This document shows positions 1-9,286 of a stretch of DNA of 64,000 bases, one piece after another; position 1 is the first letter of the stretch, and every line of letters starts with the position of its first letter. Source of the DNA: Paracoccus sediminicola (lineage in GTDB: Bacteria > Pseudomonadota > Alphaproteobacteria > Rhodobacterales > Rhodobacteraceae); NCBI RefSeq assembly GCF_027912835.1, contig NZ_CP115768.1, positions 2,393,501 to 2,457,500 of the forward strand, in the 5' to 3' direction. The notes under the pieces are model-generated. The model was given only the letters and a program-made list of their open reading frames with translations. It was not told the origin of the DNA and did not search any database. Position numbers and translations under genes: made by a program.

Positions 1-987
1 TATCTTTCGCAACGGATCGAGGGTTTCGAAGGACCGGTCGAGGTCACCAAGTTCGACACGGGCCAGTCGAACCCGACCTATCGTCTCTCGTTGCCCGGTC
101 GAGACCTCGTGCTGCGCCGCAAGCCGCCCGGACAGCTTCTTAAATCTGCTCACGCGGTGGATCGCGAATTCCGGGTCCAGTCCGCGCTGGAGGACAGTGA
201 CGTTCCGGTCGCGAAGATGCATTTTCTTTGCGAGGATGAAAGCGTCATCGGCTCGATGTTCTATGTGATGGATCTGGTGCCGGGTCGCAATTTCGCGCGC
301 CCCGACCTTCCGGGAGAAGACGACGCCACTCGCAGCGGCGTGACGGATGAAATGGCCCGCGTGCTCGCCGCCTTGCATGAGGTCGACATCGACGCACGGG
401 GCCTGTCTGACTATGGCCCACCCGGCAATTACTACGAGCGCCAGATCGGACGCTGGACCAAGCAGTATCGCGCCTCGGAAACGGAACCGATGCCGCGCAT
501 GGACCGGCTGATCGACATGCTGAGCGAGCGTATCCCCGAGGATCAGGGCGAGCGCACTCTGGTTCACGGAGACTACCGCATAGACAATATGATTTTCGCC
601 GCGGAAGGCACCGATTGCCGCGCCGTGCTGGATTGGGAACTGTCCACGATCGGGCATCCCTATGCCGATCTCGCCGCTGTCATCATGCAGTGGCAGATGC
701 CCCCCGGTGACGAGGGTCGCGGATTGGCCGGGCTTGAGCGTGAGGCGCTCGGGCTACCCAGTGACGAGGCCTTCATCGGATCCTACTGCGCGCGCCGGAA
801 TCTGCCGGGTATTTCCGATTTCGGCTTCTATCTTGGCTTCGCCTTCTTCCGAATGGCCGCGATCATACAGGGCGTGAAGAAGCGAGGTCTTGAAGGCAAC
901 GCCTCCAACCCGGCGAAAGCGGCCGCGGTTGGCAAACGCATCCCGCTTTTCGTCGAGGGCGGGCTCCAGGCGCTTGACGGGACATGA
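1..987 (+). CDS. Phosphotransferase family protein (ACAD10/11 kinase-like), 5' truncated by window edge
   Basis: The frame is open from base 1, so the start lies upstream of the window. Visible features are the family's N-terminal GQSNPTY motif (about codons 21-27), the kinase-like catalytic loop LVHGDYRIDN (H-x-D-x4-N) near base 555, and the metal-binding LDWE near base 630. This is the aminoglycoside-phosphotransferase fold branch found next to acyl-CoA dehydrogenases. Known members include the kinase domain of ACAD10/11 and LvaA of levulinate catabolism, which phosphorylate 4-hydroxyacyl-CoAs. The stop overlaps the next gene by ATGA, so the two are translationally coupled. The neighbouring thiolase and acyl ligase fit hydroxy-fatty-acid or similar CoA-ester metabolism. 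The substrate is not shown by the sequence. Confidence 0.85.
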   Translation, partial: YLSQRIEGFEGPVEVTKFDTGQSNPTYRLSLPGRDLVLRRKPPGQLLKSAHAVDREFRVQSALEDSDVPVAKMHFLCEDESVIGSMFYVMDLVPGRNFARPDLPGEDDATRSGVTDEMARVLAALHEVDIDARGLSDYGPPGNYYERQIGRWTKQYRASETEPMPRMDRLIDMLSERIPEDQGERTLVHGDYRIDNMIFAAEGTDCRAVLDWELSTIGHPYADLAAVIMQWQMPPGDEGRGLAGLEREALGLPSDEAFIGSYCARRNLPGISDFGFYLGFAFFRMAAIIQGVKKRGLEGNASNPAKAAAVGKRIPLFVEGGLQALDGT

Positions 988-2432
988 CCACGCTCGAACC
1001 GGATGCCGCCGATCTCGCAGAGGGACGGCGCAGCTTCTGGTTATTATTCCCTGTGGTGTCCCTGGCGATGTTCGTCTCGTTCGGGGACAACACCATCGTC
1101 GCCACGGCCCTGCCCGCGCTCGCTGCGGAATTCGGAGAGCCGACCCGCGCGCCCCTGATCATCTCGGCATATCTCGTGGCGATGATGGTCGCGGCACCGG
1201 TCTTCGGGCGTCTCGGCGACGCCTTCGGGCACAAACCCATGCTGCGACCTGCGGCCGGCCTTTTCATCGCGGCATCGGGGCTTTGCATCCTTGCGCCGGA
1301 GTTCTGGGCTCTGGTGGCGTTCAGGTCGGTTCAGGGCATTGGCGCCGGCGGTCTGGTCGCCCTTGCCTCCGCCCTGTTGGCCGAACGTATCCCGCCCCGT
1401 CAACGCGCGGGCTATCAGGGCTATATCGCGACCTTCGTGGTCGGTTCCTATGCGACAGGACCAATCCTCAGCGGGCTGCTAACCGAGTTCGCCGACTGGC
1501 GCGCGATCTTTCTGCTGAACATCCCGTTTGGACTGGCTATTCTGTGGTTTGCCCGGCGCTTACCTGACCGGGACCTGCCGCGAGCGCCGTTTCAACTCGA
1601 TATCGCGGGCGTCTTCTTGCTGGCGATCTTCGTCGGTGCACTCGTGGCAATTTCCGAGGCGGGCGCACGCGATACTCGGGTCGCCGCCACACTGGGCGGT
1701 GCCGCCGCTGTGGCGCTGATCCTTTTCATAATCCAGGAACGGCGCAGCACGCATCCGCTTATCCCGCCAGCGGTCATATCCGACAGCTCGATCCGCCGGG
1801 TCAATCTCGCAGTCATGCTGTATGGGGTTTGCTCGGTGCCGCTTCTTGTCGTGTTGCCGATCTATTACCGCACCGTTCATGGTCTTTCCTCATCCGAAAT
1901 CGGGATATCCATGCTTCCGATCAGCGTCGGGCTGGTGGTTAGCTCGCTGGCCACAGGTCAGCTTGTCGCGCGGACCGGCATGGTCCTGTCCTGGGCGGTC
2001 TGCGGAATGACCGGCATGTCGCTGGTGCTCGCCGGTTTTTCTCTGGTTCCGGGCCTGTCATTGCACGCGATCCTTTTCGGACTGTTCTTCATAGGGCTCG
2101 GCATGGGCACGGTTCTGGGTCCGGTGCAGATCGTGGTCCAATTGGCCGCGGCAGCGAGTGATCTCGGCTCGGCCTCTTCGACCATCCACGTGTCGCGACT
2201 GATGGGCGCGGCCTGCGGCACGGCGCTTTCAAGCACGATACTCTACGTGGTGCTCTCACGCGATCCCAGCGCGCAGGCGCTGTTCGAAGGCCTCATGACG
2301 CGCAGCGACGTGCCGGCGGAAATCCGGCCCGGGACCTTCGATGCGGCGTTCTCTGCGATCTTTGGGGCGATCGCGCTCATGGCCCTGGCCTGCGCTGCCG
2401 TCGCAGCGAGCGTCCCGCTGCGCAAGCTCTGA
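984..2432 (+). CDS. MFS transporter, DHA2 (EmrB/QacA-like) family
   Basis: A 482-residue hydrophobic protein with about 14 predicted membrane segments, the usual size for drug:H+ antiporter family 2. The cytoplasmic loop motif between early helices reads GRLGDAFGHKPML (about residues 73-85), the signature MFS motif A. The start ATG overlaps the phosphotransferase stop. It probably exports an organic compound or drug. Its position suggests efflux of a toxic pathway intermediate, but that is inference. It ends 1 bp before the stop of the convergent thiolase gene, with no space for an obvious terminator. Confidence 0.85.
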   Translation: MTTLEPDAADLAEGRRSFWLLFPVVSLAMFVSFGDNTIVATALPALAAEFGEPTRAPLIISAYLVAMMVAAPVFGRLGDAFGHKPMLRPAAGLFIAASGLCILAPEFWALVAFRSVQGIGAGGLVALASALLAERIPPRQRAGYQGYIATFVVGSYATGPILSGLLTEFADWRAIFLLNIPFGLAILWFARRLPDRDLPRAPFQLDIAGVFLLAIFVGALVAISEAGARDTRVAATLGGAAAVALILFIIQERRSTHPLIPPAVISDSSIRRVNLAVMLYGVCSVPLLVVLPIYYRTVHGLSSSEIGISMLPISVGLVVSSLATGQLVARTGMVLSWAVCGMTGMSLVLAGFSLVPGLSLHAILFGLFFIGLGMGTVLGPVQIVVQLAAAASDLGSASSTIHVSRLMGAACGTALSSTILYVVLSRDPSAQALFEGLMTRSDVPAEIRPGTFDAAFSAIFGAIALMALACAAVAASVPLRKL

Positions 2433-2433
2433 G

Positions 2434-3636
2434 TCACAGAACCTCGAACAGCCCTGCAGCACCCATCCCCCCACCGACGCACATCGTGCAGACCACATGG
2501 CGCGCCCCCCTGCGCTTCCCTTCGATCAGGGCATGACCGACCATTCTGGCACCGGACATCCCATAGGGATGGCCAACCGAAATCGCACCGCCATTGACGT
2601 TCAGGATATCGTCGGGGATGCCCAGAACCCGTGCTGATTGCAGCACCTGACTGGCGAATGCCTCATTGAGTTCCCAAAGACCGATATCCTCCACGGACAA
2701 GCCGTGGACGCGCAGAAGTTCGGGAACCGCGTGAATCGGGCCGATACCCATCTCTTCGGGACCGAGCCCGCCGACCATCATGCCGACATAACGGCCCAGC
2801 GGAGAAAGCCCCAGCTTTTCCGCCTTGCCCGCCTCCATGACCACGCTGGCCGAAGCCCCGTCCGAAAGCTGGGAAGCGTTCCCTGCGGTGATAAACTTCC
2901 CTTGCTTTACCCGCTGGCCGTCTTTGAAGACCGGGTCCAGCTTCTGAAGCTTTTCGAGCGTCGTGTCCGGGCGGTTGCCCTCGTCCTTGTCCAGCGTTAC
3001 CTCTCGCTCGGAAATCTCGCCCGTCTCGCGGTCCTGAACCTTCATCACAGTGGTCAGCGGGACGATCTCATCGTCGAACCTGCCCGCCTCCTGAGCCGCA
3101 GCAGTGCGCTGCTGCGAGCGAAGCGCATAGGCGTCCTGATCCTCGCGGCTGACATCGTAGCGGTCGGCCACGATCTCCGCCGTCTCCAGCATGGACATAT
3201 AGAGCTCCGGACGATGCTCGCTGATCCACGGATCCATTCTACGGTCCTGACGCATATTCTGGTTCTGGACGAGAGAGATGCTTTCCACCCCTCCCCCGAT
3301 CACCACATCCATCCCGTCGTGAATGACCTGCTTGGCCGCCGTCGCGATGGCCATCAGGCCAGATGCGCATTGGCGATCCAGGGACATCCCGGAAACCGTA
3401 TCCGGCAGGCCCGCGCGGATCACGGCCTGGCGGCCGATATTGCCGCCTGTCGATCCCTGCTGAATGGCGCAGCCGACGATGCAGTCCCTGATTTCGTTCG
3501 GATCGACATTTGCGCGCTCGACCGCGTGCTTGACCGCATGTCCAATCAGGGTCTGCGCCTGGGTGTCGTTGAACGCGCCCCGGAAGGCCCTCCCGATCGG
3601 CGTGCGGGCAGTGGAAACGATGACGGCGTCGCGCAT
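2434..3636 (-). CDS. Acetyl-CoA C-acyltransferase (thiolase)
   Basis: A 400-residue degradative thiolase, full length. The nucleophilic cysteine sits in LDRQCASGL (about residue 90). The substrate-binding NEAFA motif, the catalytic histidine in [16 protein letters not shown], and the second cysteine in CVGGGMG near the C terminus are all present. It would cleave a 3-ketoacyl-CoA to acetyl-CoA and a shortened acyl-CoA, or run in reverse. The start is set by a GGGAGG ribosome site just upstream. It may be co-transcribed with the upstream histidine phosphatase gene on the same strand, 71 bp away. FadA/PhaA/PcaF subfamilies cannot be separated by eye. Confidence 0.92.
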   Translation of the reverse strand: MRDAVIVSTARTPIGRAFRGAFNDTQAQTLIGHAVKHAVERANVDPNEIRDCIVGCAIQQGSTGGNIGRQAVIRAGLPDTVSGMSLDRQCASGLMAIATAAKQVIHDGMDVVIGGGVESISLVQNQNMRQDRRMDPWISEHRPELYMSMLETAEIVADRYDVSREDQDAYALRSQQRTAAAQEAGRFDDEIVPLTTVMKVQDRETGEISEREVTLDKDEGNRPDTTLEKLQKLDPVFKDGQRVKQGKFITAGNASQLSDGASASVVMEAGKAEKLGLSPLGRYVGMMVGGLGPEEMGIGPIHAVPELLRVHGLSVEDIGLWELNEAFASQVLQSARVLGIPDDILNVNGGAISVGHPYGMSGARMVGHALIEGKRRGARHVVCTMCVGGGMGAAGLFEVL

Positions 3637-3707
3637 GGTGATCCTCCCTTTCTGCGTTTCGCTTAGCAGAATTGCATTTCAAAAAATGACTGACAAGAGT
3701 GCGCGGG

Positions 3708-4358
3708 CTAGAGATGCGCACAATCGTTGAAGCGGCGGACCTGCATATGCTGGCCCTTCACGACCAGTTCTGAGATCGAGCCATTCGCAGCGCCATTGAA
3801 TGCAAAGGGTGCGGCCCCGGTCGCAAGAGACAGCGCTGCTCCGATGACACCGCCATGAACGAAGCAGGCAACCCGCTGGTCCGGATGAGCCTGCGCGGTT
3901 CGGATCAGGCTCGCCCGGACCCGCCGATGAAGTTCTGCCGTGGTTTCTGCCCCCGGAATTTCGCCCCACTCTCCGAGGTCACGGGCCCGCCGGATGGCAG
4001 GATGCCCTTCAGCCGCGTGGAAGCGATAGGCACCGCCCTCCCATTCGCCGAGATGGACCTCTCGGAGATCCGCCTCGATCACCGGCTTCAACCCGGTCGC
4101 CTCAAGCAGCGGCGCGGCGGTCTGTTGCGTGCGCGTTAAGGTCGAGACGACCACGGCGTCTACGCCCTCCCGTAAAAGGCGGGCACAGACCAGACGGGCC
4201 TGGGCCTTTCCGTCCGGGTGCAACTCCGGATCGCCCTGCCCGTCCCGGAGTTGAAAACTCTGATCCCGGATGGCCGGCATGGATTCGCCGTGTCGCACAA
4301 GAAGCAGAACAGCCGCATCGCGGGGCGGCACATAGCGGGACTGACGCGCCAGCTCCAT
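3708..4358 (-). CDS. Histidine phosphatase family protein (phosphoglycerate-mutase fold)
   Basis: A 216-residue protein with the catalytic LVRHGES motif at about residues 20-26, the acidic TTAELHRRV segment, and the second catalytic histidine in FVHGGVIG. These define the branch-1 histidine phosphatases, which work through a phosphohistidine intermediate. The substrate is unknown. Such genes recur beside ACAD10/11-type phosphotransferases and acyl-CoA genes, so removal of a phosphate from a hydroxyacyl intermediate is an attractive guess, not a demonstrated role. The start is preceded by only a weak ribosome site. Confidence 0.82.
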   Translation of the reverse strand: MELARQSRYVPPRDAAVLLLVRHGESMPAIRDQSFQLRDGQGDPELHPDGKAQARLVCARLLREGVDAVVVSTLTRTQQTAAPLLEATGLKPVIEADLREVHLGEWEGGAYRFHAAEGHPAIRRARDLGEWGEIPGAETTAELHRRVRASLIRTAQAHPDQRVACFVHGGVIGAALSLATGAAPFAFNGAANGSISELVVKGQHMQVRRFNDCAHL

Positions 4359-4874
4359 CTAGCGGACCTGGCGCGGACGAACTCCGCATGGCTTGGGGTG
4401 ACTGGCGGCATCCTTCACATAGGCTTCCTTCCATAGCATTGCCGCATTCGCAAGCGCCTGTGTTTTGTGGACGGGATCCCTACACTGTCGTGGCTATTGA
4501 CAGATGGCAGCCTTGGGCTTGAGCAGGCTTTGACGCTTTATCTACGGGAAACCCGGAAACTGCACCGGGAGAGAGCATTGCGGGCCTTTCCCCCTGTCAC
4601 CCAACGCAAAGCTGCTGATCGCCGTACTCTGCGTGTGCGCGAGGAGGAGATGATGCACAACCCCGCAAACCAGCCGGCACCTCGCGTTGGCCTGCACCAA
4701 GGCGACATACGCATACTCGCGGCGGCGAATCTCGTGCAGTTTCTCGGGGCGTGGCTGTCATCTGCTGCGATGCGCAGTTTAGGGTTGCTCATTGCTGCGG
4801 AATTGGGTTTCGTTGTGCGGTACGCCACGGTTTTCGCGATCAGTGAAAATCCGCCCATGCCCAGGGAGGACAAG
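4359..4874. promoter_or_regulatory. Divergent intergenic region upstream of histidine phosphatase and acyl ligase genes
   Basis: A 516-bp stretch between divergent genes that must hold promoters for both sides. The ligase frame is open back to 4467 on the plus strand, and an AGGAGGAG box precedes an in-frame ATGATG near 4651, so an N-terminally extended ligase is formally possible. The extension resembles nothing I recognise, and the ligase family begins normally at 4875. No clear operator palindrome was seen. Confidence 0.4.
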
Positions 4875-6602
4875 ATGACCCGTGACACGGTCCCGGAACA
4901 CCCTCGGAATATCGAACCACATTCGCTTGGGTTCGAAGAGGCAGTCGCATATGTGACGACAACGAATCCCACGTTTTTGCTCAAGGAAATCGAAATTCGC
5001 GGGGAACGCTACCCGATCTTTGCAAACGCCCCGCAGACTGTCCCCGAAATGCTGCTCGGCGCACGGGCCGCCTATGGCGGTGGATCCAAGACCCATCTGG
5101 TGTATCGGGATGAGCGCCTGAGTTTCAACAGCTTTCTCGGGCAAGTTGCCGCCGCAGGAACGGCGCTGCGTGATCAGCTTGGCGTCCGCGCGGGCGATCG
5201 CGTGGCAATCGTCACGCGAAACTATCCCGAGATGGTGATCGCGCTGCATGCGATCTCTGTCGTCGGAGCCGTACCGGTCCTGATGAACGGTTGGTGGACA
5301 TCGCAAGAGCTGGAATTCGGCATGACCGACTGCAACGCCCGCGTCGCAATCGCCGACGGGCCGCGTCTGGAACGGTTGATGCCGCTCCGTGACCGTCTGG
5401 ATCTGAAGCTGGTCGGGATCAGGGACGCCGAGGAACAGGGTGCGCATAACTGGTCGGCACTCGTCGCGACCCATATCGACGCCCCTATGCCTGAGGCTCA
5501 GATTGCGCCGGATGACGAATTTGCAATCATGTACTCCTCTGGGAGCACAGGTGCGCCGAAAGGGGTGATCCAGACACACCGTGGCGTGGTTAACGCGGTC
5601 TGGAGCTGGATGATGCAGCCCCATCTCAAGCCGCTGATGGCCGGACCCGATGAGCCTCAACCGGCCCCGATGCCTCCGTCCTATCTGGTGGTCACCCCGT
5701 TCTTTCACGTCACCGCGCTATATCCGCTTTACATGCTTGGCATTCCCGTGGGCGCGAAGATCACCATCATGCACAAATGGGACGCGCAGGAGGCGATCAA
5801 GATCATCCGCGACGAAGAGGTGACACGCTTTATCGGCGTGCCCACCCAGACCGCAGATCTGACTGCTGCGGTGGAGGCCGCCGGGATCGAGCTGCCCTCG
5901 CTGCGCTATATGGGATCAGGCGGCGCCAAACGGCCCGCCGCGCATGTCGCCGGGTTGGCCCGCGCCTTTCCCGCCGGCACTGTCGCGACCGGTTGGGGCA
6001 TGACAGAGACCACCGCCTTGGGCATCGGCATGATCGGTGACGACTACACCGCCCGACCCGACGCTGCCGGCCGGCTTTATCCCCCGATCCAGAGACTGCG
6101 CGTCATGGATGAAAGCGGCAAAGAATGCGCGGTCGGCGAGCCGGGCGAACTTCAGGTCAGAAGCGTCGCGGTGATGCGCGGCTATCTCGGGCGGCCGGAC
6201 GCCACCGCAGAGGTGTTGCGTGACGGCTGGCTTTCGACGGGGGACATCGGCTCGGTGGACAGTGACGGCTTTGTCACCATCCATGATCGCAAGAAGAATA
6301 TCGTGATCCGTGGCGGTGAGAATATATCCTGCGCCGAGGTCGAAGAGGCTCTGCACGCCCATCCGGCGGTGATCGAAGCCTGTGTGTTTTCGGTGCCGGA
6401 CAACCGGCTCGGTGAGGTCGCAGGGGCAGCGCTTCAGCTGCGTGCATCCGTCACCGAGGCAGAGCTGACCAAGTTTCTGGAATCCCGCCTTGCCGCATTC
6501 AAGATCCCCGAACGATTCTGGATGCAGAATGCTCCGCTCCCTCGCGGCGCGACGGACAAGACCGATCGGCGTGCGGTGCGCGCCGCCTGCCTTGATGCGT
6601 AA
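4875..6602 (+). CDS. AMP-dependent acyl-CoA synthetase/ligase
   Basis: A 575-residue ANL-superfamily ligase that activates a carboxylic acid to its CoA thioester through an acyl-adenylate. The ATP-binding loop YSSGSTGAPKGV lies about 220 residues in. GWGMTETT follows, then STGDIGSVDSDGF and the hinge DRKKNIVIRGGENIS. The C-terminal lysine needed for adenylation is in TDKTDRR near the end. I chose the ATG at 4875 because GGGAGGA lies 6 bp upstream and homology begins soon after. The substrate is unknown; medium-chain fatty acid or aryl acid are both plausible. It converges on the hydroxyacid dehydrogenase gene. Confidence 0.9.
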   Translation: MTRDTVPEHPRNIEPHSLGFEEAVAYVTTTNPTFLLKEIEIRGERYPIFANAPQTVPEMLLGARAAYGGGSKTHLVYRDERLSFNSFLGQVAAAGTALRDQLGVRAGDRVAIVTRNYPEMVIALHAISVVGAVPVLMNGWWTSQELEFGMTDCNARVAIADGPRLERLMPLRDRLDLKLVGIRDAEEQGAHNWSALVATHIDAPMPEAQIAPDDEFAIMYSSGSTGAPKGVIQTHRGVVNAVWSWMMQPHLKPLMAGPDEPQPAPMPPSYLVVTPFFHVTALYPLYMLGIPVGAKITIMHKWDAQEAIKIIRDEEVTRFIGVPTQTADLTAAVEAAGIELPSLRYMGSGGAKRPAAHVAGLARAFPAGTVATGWGMTETTALGIGMIGDDYTARPDAAGRLYPPIQRLRVMDESGKECAVGEPGELQVRSVAVMRGYLGRPDATAEVLRDGWLSTGDIGSVDSDGFVTIHDRKKNIVIRGGENISCAEVEEALHAHPAVIEACVFSVPDNRLGEVAGAALQLRASVTEAELTKFLESRLAAFKIPERFWMQNAPLPRGATDKTDRRAVRAACLDA

Positions 6603-6660
6603 AGCGGAACCGGGTTTTGCGGACCAGTTGGATCGCCGCCAGAAGGCGCCTGCCGCGATC

Positions 6661-7605
6661 TCAGACCACCGGTGAGATCAGCGGATTGCCATCGAGATGC
6701 GCCAGCAGGTTCTTCACCACGAGATCGCCCATCATCTTGCGTGTCTTGTGCGTCGCGCTGCCCGTGTGTGGCAGCATCACGACGTTATCCAGCGGAATCA
6801 GCCTCGCGGGAACCTTCGGCTCGGCGGCGAAGACGTCAAGGGCCGCGCCCTTGATCTTGCGCGATACCAAAGCCTCGACAAGCGCATCCTCGTCCACGAG
6901 CGATCCGCGCGCGATATTGACGAGATAGCTTTCGGGGCCGAGTGCCTCGATGACCTGCCGGCTGACAATCCCGTCGGTTGACCTGGACCCCGGCGCGATC
7001 ACGATCAGCCAGTCCACCTCGCGGGCCATCGTCTCAAGGTCGTCGTAATATGGGTAAGGCTCGTAGGGCTGGCGATTGCGCCCGTGATAAACGACTTCCA
7101 TCTTGAACGCCTGCAAGCGCCGGGCGATCTCCTTGCCGATGCGACCCAGCCCGAGAATGCCCGCTCGCTTGCCCGTCAGCTCGTCGGTCAGGGGATAGGA
7201 CCCTTCGCTTTCCCATTTGCCATCCCGCAGATAGCGATCAGCCTGAGGTATACGATGGGCCAGCGAGATCATCAGCCCCAACGTCACCTCGGCAACGCAG
7301 TCATTCAGAACATCCGGCGTATTAGTGACCCGGACACCCGCTTCACGCGCGGCTGTCACATCGACCGCGTCATAGCCGACACCGAAAGAAGAGATCAGTT
7401 CGAGCTTGGGCAGCGCCTCGATGATCTCTCTGGAGGCGCCATGACTTCCGCCGGTCGCGATATGCCGAACCTTGTCGGACAGATCTTTCAACAGGGCCTG
7501 CTTGTCCTCTGCTTCCCAGTATCTGTGGATCTTGAACCTCTCCTCAAGTGCCGATGTGACATCGTCATTCTGCGGACCGATCATCAGAAGGTCAGGTTTG
7601 GACAT
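6661..7605 (-). CDS. NAD(P)-dependent D-2-hydroxyacid dehydrogenase
   Basis: A 314-residue D-isomer-specific 2-hydroxyacid dehydrogenase. The Rossmann motif GLGRIGKEIARR is mid-protein. The catalytic arginine is in NIARGSLVDE and the histidine in PHTGSATHKTR, the usual R/E/H triad layout. It resembles glyoxylate/hydroxypyruvate reductases, which reduce a 2-keto acid with NAD(P)H. The start MSKPDLL at 7605 was chosen over longer frames because GGGAGAG lies just upstream and the family begins here. It seems monocistronic; its upstream side faces an IS5 remnant. Confidence 0.88.
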   Translation of the reverse strand: MSKPDLLMIGPQNDDVTSALEERFKIHRYWEAEDKQALLKDLSDKVRHIATGGSHGASREIIEALPKLELISSFGVGYDAVDVTAAREAGVRVTNTPDVLNDCVAEVTLGLMISLAHRIPQADRYLRDGKWESEGSYPLTDELTGKRAGILGLGRIGKEIARRLQAFKMEVVYHGRNRQPYEPYPYYDDLETMAREVDWLIVIAPGSRSTDGIVSRQVIEALGPESYLVNIARGSLVDEDALVEALVSRKIKGAALDVFAAEPKVPARLIPLDNVVMLPHTGSATHKTRKMMGDLVVKNLLAHLDGNPLISPVV

Positions 7606-7761
7606 GATGCATTTCTCTCCCGTGCATGGAAAAACCGGCCGATCCCGGCTCGGCGCGCCGCCTCTGCATGTTCTTGCGCAAATCACGGAGCGCGCCAAGC
7701 CTTGTAATTCCGCACGTCGCCACGCGGCACAGCAGAAGCCCGGCGCGGTCCGGGACCGCTA

Positions 7762-8376
7762 GGGGTTATTGCAAATATCGGCCAGAGGGATTCAGCTTGG
7801 GGGTCCTGATGGTTAGATCGTTGGTAGGGCAAAGCTTGCCGACCCCCGCTACTGCACATCCAACTGGTCTGATAAAAACGCTTCCCTGAAGCGGTGAGGA
7901 ACGTTGTCCATCTGGTTCGATCATGAAATGCCCTGGAAGGCGGACCAAAGCGGCAAGCGTGGTCATCCAGAGAACTTCTCCGACAGCGCCATTCAGACCT
8001 GCCTGTCGCTGAAAGTGTTGTTCGGCCCTCCGCTTCGCCAGACCGTCGGTCTGGTCGCGAGTCTGGAAGCCAATTTGCCCCGCCGCAACCTCACGAGATG
8101 AGGTCTTCCGGGCAACGCGGTGTCTAGGGCGATCGACCTGGGAAAACCGGGTGGTTATCATGCCCGAAGTCGCGTCGAGGCCCAGACGAACCGCCTCAAG
8201 CTTTTCGGTGATCGGATCATTTCAAGAGACCCTCATCGCCAGACCGCCGAAATCCAAACCCGCATCGCTATTATGAACCGCTACTCGGCCCTTGGACGGA
8301 CCGAGATCGAAGCCGTCGCCTGAAGCCTATGGGTAAAGGGCCGATCATCCTGGCCTCCGATTAGCGCAACAAGGCC
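7762..8376 (+). mobile_element. IS5-family element remnant with internal deletion
   Basis: The left end GGGTTATTGCAAATATCGG (7763-7781) and right end CCGATTAGCGCAACAAGGCC (8357-8376) are degenerate inverted ends of the type seen in IS5-family (IS427-like) elements, with the characteristic TTGCACAAAT/TGTGCAACAA core. The enclosed 0.6 kb is shorter than the roughly 0.8-0.9 kb usual for this group, because the middle of the transposase is missing. No convincing target duplication remains. The element is dead. Confidence 0.75.
7850..8323 (+). pseudogene. Degenerate IS5-family transposase
   Basis: One reading frame keeps the N-terminal block (SLKR, stop, GTLSIWFDHEMPWKA, then AAIQTC-like SAIQTCLSLKVLFG and LRQTVGL). 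After a second stop at 8099-8101 it keeps the C-terminal block GYHARSRVEAQ, RQTAEIQTRIAIMNRYSALG. Intact relatives have about 180 more residues between these, including most of the DDE catalytic core. There are thus two in-frame stops plus a large internal deletion, and the product cannot be active. Confidence 0.8.
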
Positions 8377-8462
8377 AATCTGACCCGCGATCCCATCGGC
8401 GAGAAACGTATGATCGAACGCGCCTTCGGTGTCGGGTGGCGTCTTATGACCGAAGCCATGGG

Positions 8463-8543
8463 CTTCATCGAAAAGCGTCTCGCATCATGACTCCGTCCCG
8501 CGAAGGGACGACTGCCGTCGCTGGAGATGTCTGCAACGGAGCC
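8463..8543. repeat. 81-bp inverted repeat, left copy
   Basis: This sequence matches the reverse complement of 15658-15738 at 78 of 81 positions by direct alignment. The three differences are single-base transitions or transversions. The pair encloses the whole uronate cassette. It ends about 100 bp before the kduD stop. No gene is supported in it, although both copies can be read as the same short peptide. Confidence 0.9.
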
Positions 8544-8557
8544 TTGCGCGGTACAAT

Positions 8558-9286
8558 CTATCGGGCAAGCCAGCCTCCATCCACATTCAGCACCGCGCCG
8601 TTAACATATTCAGACGCTGGTGCAGCAAGGAAAACGGCGGTTTGTCCGATATCTTCGGCCTTGCCCCAGCGACCCGCCGGGATCCGGTCGAGGATCGCTT
8701 GCGAGCGTTCGGGATCGCGGCGCAGCGCCTCGGTATTGTTGGTTTCGATGTAGCCGGGCGCAATGGCGTTGACGTTCAAGCCGCGCGCAGCCCATTCATT
8801 CGCCATCAGCTTGGTCAGCCCCGCCACACCATGTTTGCTGGCGGTATAGGATGGCACGCGGATTCCACCCTGAAATGACAGCAGCGAGGCGATATTGACG
8901 ATCTTTCCCGAGCCTCGGGGCAGGGCCGCCCGTGCAAACGCCTGACAGGTGAAGAACAGCGCCTTGAGGTTGACGTCCATCACCTCGTCCCAATCGGCCT
9001 CCGAGAACTCCTCAATATCGTCGCGGCGGATGGTCCCGGCATTGTTAACCAAAATGTCGATAGGCTCAGCGGAGAAGACGTCCTTCGCGGCCATCGGGTC
9101 CGCGAAGTCGAGCCGCATCCCACGCCCCTTGCGGCCCATCATGGCCAGCGTCTCGTCGCAATCGCGACGACCGGCCGCGATAACTTCGGCGCCGGCCTGT
9201 GCCATGGCGACTGCGATGGCCTGACCGATGCCGGTATTCGCACCCGTCACAAGCGCCGTTTGACCCTCGAGCGAAAATGGGTTCAC
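8558..9286 (-). CDS. kduD: 2-dehydro-3-deoxy-D-gluconate 5-dehydrogenase (KduD)
   Basis: A 242-residue classical short-chain dehydrogenase. It has the nucleotide-binding TGANTGIGQA (about residues 15-24), NNAG, the catalytic serine in ASLLSFQGG, and the YTASKHG tyrosine/lysine pair. The opening MNPFSLEGQTALVTGANTG and ending NVDGGWLAR are typical of KduD. It reduces 2,5-diketo-3-deoxygluconate, the product of KduI, to 2-keto-3-deoxygluconate. The start overlaps the kduI stop by ATGA, and this is the last gene of the uronate operon. Immediately downstream lies the left inverted repeat. Confidence 0.93.
   Translation of the reverse strand: MNPFSLEGQTALVTGANTGIGQAIAVAMAQAGAEVIAAGRRDCDETLAMMGRKGRGMRLDFADPMAAKDVFSAEPIDILVNNAGTIRRDDIEEFSEADWDEVMDVNLKALFFTCQAFARAALPRGSGKIVNIASLLSFQGGIRVPSYTASKHGVAGLTKLMANEWAARGLNVNAIAPGYIETNNTEALRRDPERSQAILDRIPAGRWGKAEDIGQTAVFLAAPASEYVNGAVLNVDGGWLAR

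Noticed and set aside
4467..4874. N-terminal extension of the acyl ligase
   Set aside because: It does not resemble the family, and a good ribosome site precedes the ATG at 4875; kept only as an alternative.
8377..8462. Short frame RDPIGEKRMIERAFGVGW as a second transposase end
   Set aside because: It faintly recalls the C terminus of some IS5-type transposases, but it is too short and lacks the following conserved residues.
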